IMG/VR virus record: IMGVR_UViG_3300044712_001937
Span: 267,681-331,680 of that record
Direction: 5' to 3' (one strand)
Source: a virus
Length of the DNA stretch: 64,000 nt
In this document: piece after piece, positions 32,250 through 40,579 of the stretch
How the letters are laid out: every line of letters begins with the position of its first letter
Position numbering within the stretch: position 1 is the first letter of the stretch
The notes under the pieces: generated by a model
Seen by the model: only the letters and a program-made list of their open reading frames with translations
What the model was told of the DNA's origin: nothing
Databases searched by the model: none
Translations under genes and position numbers: made by a program

Positions 32250-32618
32250 CTACTGTTTAATATAAAATTTATCGACTAAATTTTCATATTCCTCTTTAGT
32301 TACACCAAGTTCTTTACGAATTTTATTAAGTCTAATATTATTTAATATAACTGCACTAAATAAATATAAAACTAATGATGCTAAAACAATACCAAAAACA
32401 TAAGTAGCAATACCAATTATTAATTTTGATACATTTAATATAGTTCCTATAAATCCAACTAAAAATAAACCAATTAATATATATGATATTGTTTTACTTA
32501 ATTTAATATCTTTTTCAGTTGTTGATTGAGAAAAATATTTATATGCAAATTTAATCCAACCATTTGGTGAATATTTGTTATATGCTTTATCAAATTCTTC
32601 TTTAGTTATTTCTTTCAT
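32250..32618 (-). CDS. Membrane protein, 122 aa
   Basis: Two transmembrane helices (residues about 43-62 and 68-92) between charged, helical ends. Shares its plan and C-terminal pattern with the plus-strand gene at 26642. Lies 1 nt after the 1004-aa gene. No known family. Confidence 0.6.
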   Translation of the reverse strand: MKEITKEEFDKAYNKYSPNGWIKFAYKYFSQSTTEKDIKLSKTISYILIGLFLVGFIGTILNVSKLIIGIATYVFGIVLASLVLYLFSAVILNNIRLNKIRKELGVTKEEYENLVDKFYIKQ

Positions 32619-32619
32619 A

Positions 32620-35600
32620 TTAAAATCCTCTATTCTTTTTTACATTAATTGTATTTGTAAAATTATTTGGTTTATATCCAAGTAAATGTTTCATTTTATC
32701 AACTTGTTCATTAACTACAGGTTTAGATTCAATTTTAGCATTTTCATTTAAAACTTGAGCTTTATTTTTTATAACAAAAATTTCTTTTCCATTAGTATAA
32801 AATTTATTTGCAGATATTATAGAATCTACGCTTTCATTCACACTTACTTTATAATTTTCAGTTCTACTAATATATTTATTACCAAATCCTGTAAAATCTA
32901 ATTCAAATAAACCAGTTTGTCTTGCAGTATCTGAAGGAGTTGTTAATTCAACAGCTTCTTTTAATTGAAAATCAATAATATGTTTTTTACCTAATAAATC
33001 TTCATATCTTCCTGTAATCATTGATTCACTTAAACCATTTTCATCATTCCATTTAGATTTATTTTTATCATATTGTGTGGTTTTAACTGCAGTAGGTTCA
33101 GTTGGTTGAGCATCTTTATTATACATAGATTGATGAGATTTATATTCCATTTGTTCTTGTCTCATATCATAAATTTTATCGCCCATATCTGCTTTCATTC
33201 TATCTTCAAATTTTTGATTAGGTTTATTATCATAAACCAAACTATGTTGACCATTACGCATCATATCAACTGAATGTTGTTCATCTGAAGTCATATTACG
33301 TTTAGGAATTTCATTTCCTTTATCATTAGCAGAATCACCAACATTTTCAAATGATTGTCCTTTAGTTTTTTTAATCATAGTATCTTCAATATCCTGACCT
33401 AATTTTTGTGGGTCATCACCAATTTCAGTTTGTTGGTCTTTATATTGTAATTCTTTTTGAATATCAATAATTTCTTTAGTTCCACTTTGATTTAAATCTT
33501 TTTTGAAATTAGCTTTATTTTCATCGCCTAATCTATCTTTCATAATTAGTGATGATGGTTTTCTTTCTTCTGCCATAATTTTTAGTTTATTATGAAAAAT
33601 TGAATATGCTTCCAATTCTTCATTTATTTCTTTAAATAATTTTTCATTAGCTTCTTCCATAGCACTTCCACCTCCACTTGTAGAAGACATACCCATTTGT
33701 AAACCACTTGGTTGGTCTCCTGCTGGTTGTTGTTTATTTGCCATAGTCATTTGAGATGGATTAACCATAGATTGACTATCTTCACCAATAATTTCTAATG
33801 CACGTGGGTCTTGTTGCCAATTATAATTAGATATACTTAATTTTGATTTTAGATTACCTGCAATTTTTTCTGCCTGACCTTGATTACCTTGCTTCATTGC
33901 TAAATTATAATCCATACCTGCTTTTTCAATAGCTTGTTTAGGGTCTAAATTTTGATAAAAATTCATTTCTTCGCTCATATTAGGTTGGGGAATTTCTTTA
34001 TTTTGATTTATAAATTCTAAAAAATCTGGTGCTATTGTACCAAGCATATATTCAACAGTATTAATGAAATTTACATCATCAAAACTTTCACCCAATTCTT
34101 CCATTTTTTCTAAAATTTCAGAAATTCCTTTCCAGTTTGCATCAGTATAATCTGGATGTATTTCCAAAAATTTAGCAACTAAAGGATGATTAGGTGCTGT
34201 TCTTGATATTTGAGCATTTTCAGCAATTTGAATTAATTCATTAATTCTTGCTTCATTAATTATATTTTTTTTCATATTTTCATTTATATTAGATTCTTGT
34301 ATATTCATTTCTTCTTGCCATCTTGAATAATCGTAAACTAAATCAGTACCATATCTATATACTCCGATATCAATTTTTCCATTTGGATATTTTGCATTTA
34401 CAAATTGCCATCTATCACCACCCATATTGAACACATTTTCACCATTTCTATCAGAAACATATTCAACAACATCGTGTAAACTTAATACTTCATTTATTTT
34501 CTTCTTCTTTTCAGGTAAACCTTTATGTTTTGTAGATGCAAAATCTTCTACATCAGTAGGGTCTACAGTATTTGCAATTTTTTTAACTGCACCACCAACT
34601 TTACTTGGACTTAATTCACCTTTTTGAACAGCATGAGCCATTCCAAATAATTTTTGTTGAGCTTTAGATTTAGCTTCTTCATCAATACTATTATTTTCTT
34701 CCATAGTACTTAAATTAGCTTTATCCCAAGTATGAGTTTTCATATCACCATCAATAGTGTTAATATCTTTATTTGACATATTTTTAGTTTCATTTCCATA
34801 TGCATCTGAATTATTACTAATAAAATCAATTTTTTCTTCTCTACTATCAATAGATAAATCTGCTTCATTTAACATATTAAAAAATTCTTCAAATCCATTA
34901 GTTTCAATTAAATAATTGCTTTCAGCAATTACACTACCACCTTGCCAAATTGGTTTACGAATAGGATTAGCTCTACCACTACCTTTACCACTTTTTTTAA
35001 AATCACCACTTAAATCACCACTTTTACTCCAAGCAGCAGGACCTGCATATGCACCTGAACTTCCAGCACCTGTAGTTTCATCAACTGCTTTTTGTTGATA
35101 ACCTAATGACGGAGAAAATGCACCTGAACTTGCAGCACCTGTAGACTCATTTTCTTCAGGTTTATATGCTGGATTTTTTGCAGGTTTAAATTTAGGAATT
35201 TCACCTACTTTACTTTGAGTTTCTTCACCTGCTTTTTTTAATTGATTAATTCCGCTTTTATCACGTCTTTTCTTTTTCTTAGGAACAGCCATTTTATATT
35301 TTTGCAAATATTTTGGACTATTAAGAATATAATCATTAAAAATCATATTCATGATAGTTTCATTATAATGATAACCATATTTTTCTTCACCATTTTCAGC
35401 CATTTGTTCATAAACTGAAGTAAGTTTAGGGTCTGAAAATACTAAAGTTTCCATTTTAGCTAAACTAAAAATCTTTTTCTTAATTGATTGTTCAACTTCG
35501 CTTAATAATGAATCAGCTTCATCTAATTTAACATTATATTTAGCCATAGTACTATCAAAATTTTTTTCAAAATTTTTAGATAATTTACCAACAGGTTTTT

Positions 35601-35634
35601 TTATCGTAGGTTTAAAATTTTTAATGTCGCCCAT
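32620..35634 (-). CDS. Large Gly/Ser-rich phage protein, 1004 aa, putative virion component
   Basis: Begins with a coiled-coil region (residues about 15-60) and a basic KKKKRRDKS patch. A low-complexity zone follows with repeated STGAASSGAFSP / TTGAGSSGAYAGP motifs (residues about 165-200), which I associate with virion-linked proteins of large phages. Later parts are helical, hydrophilic and rich in Met, Gln and Asn. No enzyme motif is seen. It follows a 68-aa gene by 7 nt and shares its GTATTTAT motif. Head or internal virion protein is the best guess. Confidence 0.55.
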   Translation of the reverse strand: MGDIKNFKPTIKKPVGKLSKNFEKNFDSTMAKYNVKLDEADSLLSEVEQSIKKKIFSLAKMETLVFSDPKLTSVYEQMAENGEEKYGYHYNETIMNMIFNDYILNSPKYLQKYKMAVPKKKKRRDKSGINQLKKAGEETQSKVGEIPKFKPAKNPAYKPEENESTGAASSGAFSPSLGYQQKAVDETTGAGSSGAYAGPAAWSKSGDLSGDFKKSGKGSGRANPIRKPIWQGGSVIAESNYLIETNGFEEFFNMLNEADLSIDSREEKIDFISNNSDAYGNETKNMSNKDINTIDGDMKTHTWDKANLSTMEENNSIDEEAKSKAQQKLFGMAHAVQKGELSPSKVGGAVKKIANTVDPTDVEDFASTKHKGLPEKKKKINEVLSLHDVVEYVSDRNGENVFNMGGDRWQFVNAKYPNGKIDIGVYRYGTDLVYDYSRWQEEMNIQESNINENMKKNIINEARINELIQIAENAQISRTAPNHPLVAKFLEIHPDYTDANWKGISEILEKMEELGESFDDVNFINTVEYMLGTIAPDFLEFINQNKEIPQPNMSEEMNFYQNLDPKQAIEKAGMDYNLAMKQGNQGQAEKIAGNLKSKLSISNYNWQQDPRALEIIGEDSQSMVNPSQMTMANKQQPAGDQPSGLQMGMSSTSGGGSAMEEANEKLFKEINEELEAYSIFHNKLKIMAEERKPSSLIMKDRLGDENKANFKKDLNQSGTKEIIDIQKELQYKDQQTEIGDDPQKLGQDIEDTMIKKTKGQSFENVGDSANDKGNEIPKRNMTSDEQHSVDMMRNGQHSLVYDNKPNQKFEDRMKADMGDKIYDMRQEQMEYKSHQSMYNKDAQPTEPTAVKTTQYDKNKSKWNDENGLSESMITGRYEDLLGKKHIIDFQLKEAVELTTPSDTARQTGLFELDFTGFGNKYISRTENYKVSVNESVDSIISANKFYTNGKEIFVIKNKAQVLNENAKIESKPVVNEQVDKMKHLLGYKPNNFTNTINVKKNRGF

Positions 35635-35641
35635 TTTATAG

Positions 35642-35848
35642 TTATTTAATATCAGTCTTCCAAAAATCTCTTTTTTGCCATAATACTTTATACACTGATT
35701 CTAATGAATCTTTTATTGTTTTAATCAATTCATCCCTTGATTGAGTGTTTTTATTATGTAGCATGTTTTTTATTTCTTTATCAAGAGAAGTAGTAATGAA
35801 TTTTTTAAGTTCATCATTAACAATCTCTTTAATAGTATTTTTGTCCAT
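35642..35848 (-). CDS. Hypothetical helical protein, 68 aa
   Basis: Charged, fully helical small protein. It sits 7 nt upstream of the 1004-aa gene and 19 nt downstream of a GTATTTAT motif, so it likely opens that late operon. No family is recognised. Confidence 0.6.
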   Translation of the reverse strand: MDKNTIKEIVNDELKKFITTSLDKEIKNMLHNKNTQSRDELIKTIKDSLESVYKVLWQKRDFWKTDIK

Positions 35849-35867
35849 ATATAATTATCAGTTAATC

Positions 35868-35875
35868 ATAAATAC
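35868..35875 (-). promoter_or_regulatory. GTATTTAT motif upstream of the 68-aa / 1004-aa operon
   Basis: Sense GTATTTATG, 19 nt before the ATG at 35848 and directly after a terminator for the gene upstream. Proposed late promoter. Confidence 0.55.
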
Positions 35876-35898
35876 TTCCGGAGTACAAAAAATTGATA

Positions 35899-35939
35899 AT
35901 AAATAAAAAGAACGTATAAATTTAACTATACGTTCTTTT
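35899..35939 (-). terminator. Terminator after the spanin-like gene
   Basis: Hairpin AAAAGAACGTATA / TATACGTTCTTTT (35906-35918 with 35927-35939), followed on the minus strand by T-rich sequence. Confidence 0.8.
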
Positions 35940-35969
35940 CTTTATGAGAATATATTTGAAATGTAATAT

Positions 35970-36764
35970 TTATTTGATTAAATAAATTCCAATACCTGCA
36001 CCAACTACACCAGCAATACCAACAGAAATCACAGCATTTTTATTTTTATTCGCCCAATTACCTATTTTTTGCCAAAAATTAGGGTCTAAATCAGATTTTT
36101 TTAAATTTGGTATAGCATAACTATCAATATTTACAACCTTAAAATATTTATTAGAATTACTTACACTAAATGAAATAGGATATCCTTTTTTCTTATCATT
36201 TTTCCAATGAAATTCAATAAATTGTTTATTAGGCATTTGAAACATATTAAAAGTTAATGTTGGAAGTGTATCTTTATATGCAGGTAAAGCTTTTCCAACA
36301 GTAAAAACATATTTTAAATCTTTCGATGTTGTATCAGAAAATATTATATTTTTTTTACTAATATTAACTTCAGTATTTCCTTTATGAATTAATGAATCAA
36401 GAGAAATTTGAGTAGAAATTAAAGCTGCAGTTATGATTGAATTATCTTTTTGAATTTGTTTAATTCTTGCTAATAATTCTAATTGAGAATTAGTTAAATC
36501 ACTATTTATTTTTTCAAGATTTTTTATACTTGCTTGAATTGTTAATTTTTCAGCAACCCATTCTTTTTCTTTATTTTGATAAAAAGTAACTTTATCAAGT
36601 AGTGCATCTTTTAATTTCTTCTCAGCTTCGAGCTTATCTTGTAAGTTATTAACTTTATTTTGATAAAGTTTCCAACCACCACCAAATACTAACAATATTA
36701 TTGCTGCTATCAGTAATATAGTTGTTAGATTGACATTTAATTTAATTTCGGTAATTTTTGCCAT
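35970..36764 (-). CDS. Coiled-coil protein with two terminal membrane segments, 264 aa
   Basis: N-terminal transmembrane helix (residues about 14-31), long coiled coil (about 36-130), a beta-rich region (about 150-225) with YPISFSVSNSNKYFKVVN, and a C-terminal hydrophobic helix (about 244-263). This could span the envelope like a spanin, but the beta domain is unusual for one. Similar proteins occur in Bacteroidota phages without assigned function. Confidence 0.55.
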   Translation of the reverse strand: MAKITEIKLNVNLTTILLIAAIILLVFGGGWKLYQNKVNNLQDKLEAEKKLKDALLDKVTFYQNKEKEWVAEKLTIQASIKNLEKINSDLTNSQLELLARIKQIQKDNSIITAALISTQISLDSLIHKGNTEVNISKKNIIFSDTTSKDLKYVFTVGKALPAYKDTLPTLTFNMFQMPNKQFIEFHWKNDKKKGYPISFSVSNSNKYFKVVNIDSYAIPNLKKSDLDPNFWQKIGNWANKNKNAVISVGIAGVVGAGIGIYLIK

Positions 36765-36767
36765 ATG

Positions 36768-37262
36768 TTAAGAGTTTTGTTCTAATACATTATCTCTCCA
36801 ATATTTATAGAATATATCATAATAAGATTTAATTCTTTCAATAATTTCTTGATTATCAGGATTATCTTCTGAAAAATCTGGAGTTTTATCTATAGTTACT
36901 GTACTTGTTGCTTCATCAGGAGTTGCTTGAAATGTAAACATAAGTACTCCATCAATTACACCTGTCCAGAGAACAGCATCCGCAAATACTTTTAAATCGC
37001 CAAAAATTATATTTACATTAAAATCTTTAAAGAATTGTCTAAATTTATCTTCTTCAGCTTTTTGGTCGAAAGCAGTTTCCATATTTTGGGTATTTTCTTC
37101 ACTATCATTATTAAAATCTTCGTTTAATCTACGTGTTATTTTAAGCATATCACGCATACTTAGATTTTTATTTTCTTTCTTATCATTTTCACCTATAATA
37201 TAACCACCTTTTCGCATTTTAGATAAAAGTGACCTTGCATCATTATAATTAGTTTTCTTCAT
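36768..37262 (-). CDS. Conserved phage protein, 164 aa
   Basis: Basic, helical N-terminus (SMRDMLKITRRLNED), then an acidic linker and a compact beta domain (VNIIFGDLKVFADAVLWTGV). The pattern is familiar from hypothetical proteins of Bacteroidota phages. It is followed 3 nt later by the spanin-like gene and preceded by a GTATTTAT motif. Confidence 0.6.
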   Translation of the reverse strand: MKKTNYNDARSLLSKMRKGGYIIGENDKKENKNLSMRDMLKITRRLNEDFNNDSEENTQNMETAFDQKAEEDKFRQFFKDFNVNIIFGDLKVFADAVLWTGVIDGVLMFTFQATPDEATSTVTIDKTPDFSEDNPDNQEIIERIKSYYDIFYKYWRDNVLEQNS

Positions 37263-37276
37263 ATATTAAATTTATT

Positions 37277-37284
37277 ATAAATAC
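37277..37284 (-). promoter_or_regulatory. GTATTTAT motif before the 164-aa gene
   Basis: Sense GTATTTAT, 14 nt before the ATG at 37262, between the 204-aa gene and this gene. Proposed late promoter. Confidence 0.55.
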
Positions 37285-37292
37285 TAATATTT

Positions 37293-37907
37293 TTAATCCA
37301 GCATTTCATGTCTTTCATTTATCACATTTTCAAGTAAATTTGCAAGCCATTTCCAAACTTTCTTTTTATCTTCATCATTTATTCTTATTCCCTTTTCTTC
37401 TGCTTTAGATATCTCTAAATTATCATATGCATACCATTCATATTTATCACCTTTACTACCTTTACGTAATTTATTACCTGCTTCAACAGGAGGTATTATT
37501 ATATAACAATGATATAAACCTTTATAATTTCTTTCTAAATCCCAAACATATTCAGGTTTATGTGATTTTTTCCATTCATCACCTTTAATAATACCATATT
37601 CATTTTTAAACTCAAGTCTAAAATACATAACAGGCATTTCCCAATCACCACCAGCTTCCATAAGCTCGGCATTTATTTCATATTTAACAGGTTGGTCTTT
37701 ACGTAAATTCTTTTTTAAATAAAATGTTTTCTTTTGACCTGTAGAATCATCATTCTCTAAATCAAATGCAATTTTCTGAAAATTTTTAGCTTCTTTCATT
37801 TTTTCATCCCAAGCATCATTTGCAATAGAATGATAATCGAAAATTTCCTTTTTTTTATCTTTAGTTATAGCAGAAATTTCTTCATTTATAATTTTAATTA
37901 AATCCAT
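37293..37907 (-). CDS. Hypothetical protein, 204 aa
   Basis: Charged alpha/beta protein with a Trp/Tyr-rich middle and a C-terminal helix (KVWKWLANLLENV). No family is recognised. Preceded 13 nt upstream by a GTATTTAT motif. Confidence 0.6.
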   Translation of the reverse strand: MDLIKIINEEISAITKDKKKEIFDYHSIANDAWDEKMKEAKNFQKIAFDLENDDSTGQKKTFYLKKNLRKDQPVKYEINAELMEAGGDWEMPVMYFRLEFKNEYGIIKGDEWKKSHKPEYVWDLERNYKGLYHCYIIIPPVEAGNKLRKGSKGDKYEWYAYDNLEISKAEEKGIRINDEDKKKVWKWLANLLENVINERHEMLD

Positions 37908-37920
37908 CTTAAAATTTTTT

Positions 37921-37928
37921 ATAAATAC
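37921..37928 (-). promoter_or_regulatory. GTATTTAT motif before the 204-aa gene
   Basis: Sense GTATTTATA, 13 nt before the ATG at 37907, in the gap after the amidase-like gene. Proposed late promoter. Confidence 0.55.
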
Positions 37929-37930
37929 TT

Positions 37931-38542
37931 TTAAATAAATTCATTTCTTAGCATTTCATTAAATTTCTGAATATCAAACAACGGACTTATATCGCTACTA
38001 TCTTCAGCATAATTTCCTCTAAATACAATACCCCGGAATTTAATAATATCTTTATGGTAATGATTAAAATCAACACAAATTCTTGGAATATTATGCCTTT
38101 CACAAATATCTTTACATAATAGAAGTAAATTTTCAATTTGTTTATCAGTATAATTCTCCCAATAATTATATGTTAGCCACTTTTTTTCAATCACATTTTC
38201 GACATTACAAATTTCATTTAGCCAATTTACATATCCAATTTCAGGTAATTTATATAATGAACCCATATTTTCAAGAACAATGGATATACTTTGTTTATCA
38301 GCTTCTTTTATATTAAGAAAATCACTATGTAATTTATCATCATAATGTTGATATATAATTCCATCTCTGGAAATAGTATATGTATTCCATCTTTTAGTTT
38401 TACCATAATCTTTATGTAACAATCTTTTAATATGATTATTATCTTTACGTAAACTTGATGCAATAATTATTTGCCTTTTAGCTATTTTTGTTTTATAAAT
38501 ATTTTCTTCTTTTACTTGATATGTTATATTATCTATAATCAT
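37931..38542 (-). CDS. Amidase_2/PGRP-like protein, zinc site missing
   Basis: Resembles N-acetylmuramoyl-L-alanine amidase-like proteins of Bacteroidota phages: a strand QIIIASSLRKDNNHIKR, then KRWNTYTISRDGIIYQHYDD, a SISIVLENMG strand and a helix before VDFNHYHKD. The first zinc-ligand motif (usually I-x-H-H/T) reads IIASS here and the later HxxD/C motif is not clear. So it may bind peptidoglycan rather than cut it. It overlaps the dCMP deaminase gene by 4 nt (ATGA). Confidence 0.65.
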   Translation of the reverse strand: MIIDNITYQVKEENIYKTKIAKRQIIIASSLRKDNNHIKRLLHKDYGKTKRWNTYTISRDGIIYQHYDDKLHSDFLNIKEADKQSISIVLENMGSLYKLPEIGYVNWLNEICNVENVIEKKWLTYNYWENYTDKQIENLLLLCKDICERHNIPRICVDFNHYHKDIIKFRGIVFRGNYAEDSSDISPLFDIQKFNEMLRNEFI

Positions 38543-39003
38543 TTTCTATTAGCTTCATAATTCATGTAGATAATTTCTACACCACCTTCTTTTAATTTTT
38601 CCCATGCAATCACATGGTCTAATGTCCAATTATCCTTTTGAGTCCAATCTGGTTCTTTATCACAAAAAACACGTTTAATACCAGCATTAACAATTTCACC
38701 AGCACATCGTGAACATGGAAACCAATTTACATACATATCAGTACCTAATGTTCTTTGTCCATTACGAGCAGCATTAACTATAGCATTTTCTTCTGCATGT
38801 AGTACCCATGAATATTTAGTTGGACGTTCATGACGTTCTTCTAAATCATCATCACAACCACGTGGAAATCCATTATACCCCATAGAAATTGGATTTTTAT
38901 CAGAAACTATAACTGCGCCAACTCTGCTACTTCTATCTTTACTCCACTGTGCAATATGGTCAGCTAAAACCATAAATCTTAAATCCCAATTTGTATTACC
39001 CAT
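38539..39003 (-). CDS. dCMP deaminase
   Basis: Zinc enzyme turning dCMP into dUMP for dTTP synthesis. Zinc site HAE (H69, E71) and PCSRC (C97, C100), with a GAVIVSD strand, GYNGFPRGCDD, and a Y-N-W substrate region, as in T4 gpCD and cellular ComEB. At 154 residues the length is right. ATGA overlap with the amidase-like gene. Confidence 0.92.
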   Translation of the reverse strand: MGNTNWDLRFMVLADHIAQWSKDRSSRVGAVIVSDKNPISMGYNGFPRGCDDDLEERHERPTKYSWVLHAEENAIVNAARNGQRTLGTDMYVNWFPCSRCAGEIVNAGIKRVFCDKEPDWTQKDNWTLDHVIAWEKLKEGGVEIIYMNYEANRK

Positions 39004-39014
39004 ATAAATTTATT

Positions 39015-39209
39015 TTAAGTTAATTTCCACCATCTGTTTTGTTTAAGCACTCTTGCACGAATTATTAATTTCTGCAATTCTTCAACATCAAAATCATCAT
39101 TAGTGATATCACCATCAACATCCGCTAATTCAGATTTGGCTAATTTGTCAACTATTTTTAATGCTTCTTTTAAAATTTTACCTTTTTCTAAAACTTCTAC
39201 ATCTTCCAT
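39015..39209 (-). CDS. Hypothetical protein, 64 aa
   Basis: Acidic helical protein with a basic, Trp-containing C-terminus. Overlaps its upstream neighbour by 13 nt. No motif is recognised. Confidence 0.55.
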   Translation of the reverse strand: MEDVEVLEKGKILKEALKIVDKLAKSELADVDGDITNDDFDVEELQKLIIRARVLKQNRWWKLT

Positions 39210-39391
39210 CTTAAAACAATTTTAACTTTTTCAATATAATTATGTTTAATTAAAATTTCTTTTTTTTGAAATTCATCAAAAGTTATAGTACCATCATTAT
39301 TTGAAGAAAAATTATTTTTATTTTCAGCAATAGCATAATAATAATTATCTAATAATTCTCCAATTTTTTCGTTAATATTTTCGTCTCCCAT
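39197..39391 (-). CDS. Hypothetical protein, 64 aa
   Basis: Small protein with an NNDGTITFDEFQK stretch that loosely recalls an EF-hand loop (D-x-x-x-T-x-x-F-D-E-F), but only one copy and out of full consensus. Start lies 1 nt after the membrane coiled-coil gene stop. Confidence 0.5.
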   Translation of the reverse strand: MGDENINEKIGELLDNYYYAIAENKNNFSSNNDGTITFDEFQKKEILIKHNYIEKVKIVLRWKM

Positions 39392-39392
39392 A

Positions 39393-40559
39393 TTATCTCA
39401 TATTTTCAAGTATTCTATATACATCATCAAACTTATCAATAACAACCTTTGCTTCATTATAAGTTAATGATATATGTCTTCTTTTTCCATTAGTAATAAA
39501 AACTCCTAAATTATCCATATCTTTTAGAAATTCATCAACTAATTTATTAGAGTTAGGAATATTTGCTTTATCCGCAACCAATTCTTTTAACTCAAGTCCA
39601 CTAATTACCTTATCACCGGGATTTGCATTACCATCACGATATATAAATGCAAGTAATGCATTATATCTGTCTTTTCTTTGATATACTTTTTCAAATCTTT
39701 GATGATTGATTTCTAATAATTTATGTTCATAATATTCTCTAAAATAAATCCCCCATATAATAAGAATTTCATCGCATATTGTTAAAATCATGAATAAAAC
39801 AATTAACCCAACATCCTTATCTTTATTTTCTTCTTTTTGAGTATTTGAAGTTAAATTAAGGTTAGTAATTACATTTTTCAATTCATTATCAATATTTTTA
39901 ATTGACAAATCATTGTTTTTTATAACATCAATATTATTATCAATATTTTTCTGATAGCCACTTCGAATATTACTATAAGTAATTGGTGTTTCAATTAATT
40001 TACTTCGTAATTCATTATTAATTTCACGAAGTTTATTATTATCATTGATATACGATGTTTTTTTATTTTCATAAAACTTAGTTAAACTATCAATTTTACT
40101 GTAATTAACATTTTCAATATCAGCATTAATTTTACCACTTGTAGTAGCTAAATTCATAGAACCACTAATTGCAATATAAAAACTAATACCAATAATAATT
40201 AATGTAGTTGATAACTTACCAGTTATTGCTGGTGTAAATTTTTTATTATTATCAAAATAATCAAGTGAAAAAATTTTAATTACATATCTTTTAATTATTT
40301 CAAATATTGTTAATATTAAAACTGTTGTAACTAAAGCAATTGAAAGACCCCAAAATCCTGTTAATAAATGAACTGAGATTGCTTTCAATAAAGCTGGGAA
40401 TATAAAAAAATATGCAAAAAATATTGAGCCGATATTACCTATAAATGATACCCTGAACAACCATTTACTCAATCCTTTGTTTCTACCTTCAAAGTCCTTT
40501 TTGTTTTTTTTAGCTTTTAATTTGTCGTAATCTTTTAAATCCATGATTTGTTTTTTCAA
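39393..40559 (-). CDS. Membrane protein with coiled coil and winged-helix-like tail, 388 aa
   Basis: Three N-terminal transmembrane helices (residues about 38-58, 66-88, 115-134), a periplasmic-type coiled coil (about 155-240), a fourth transmembrane helix (about 250-272) and a soluble tail. The tail includes a LKELVADKANIPNSNKLVDEF region reminiscent of a helix-turn-helix fold. Similar architecture occurs in large Bacteroidota phages. A second start at 40544 is possible. Role unknown. Confidence 0.6.
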   Translation of the reverse strand: MKKQIMDLKDYDKLKAKKNKKDFEGRNKGLSKWLFRVSFIGNIGSIFFAYFFIFPALLKAISVHLLTGFWGLSIALVTTVLILTIFEIIKRYVIKIFSLDYFDNNKKFTPAITGKLSTTLIIIGISFYIAISGSMNLATTSGKINADIENVNYSKIDSLTKFYENKKTSYINDNNKLREINNELRSKLIETPITYSNIRSGYQKNIDNNIDVIKNNDLSIKNIDNELKNVITNLNLTSNTQKEENKDKDVGLIVLFMILTICDEILIIWGIYFREYYEHKLLEINHQRFEKVYQRKDRYNALLAFIYRDGNANPGDKVISGLELKELVADKANIPNSNKLVDEFLKDMDNLGVFITNGKRRHISLTYNEAKVVIDKFDDVYRILENMR

Positions 40560-40579
40560 TAAATAGTAAAAATTATAAA

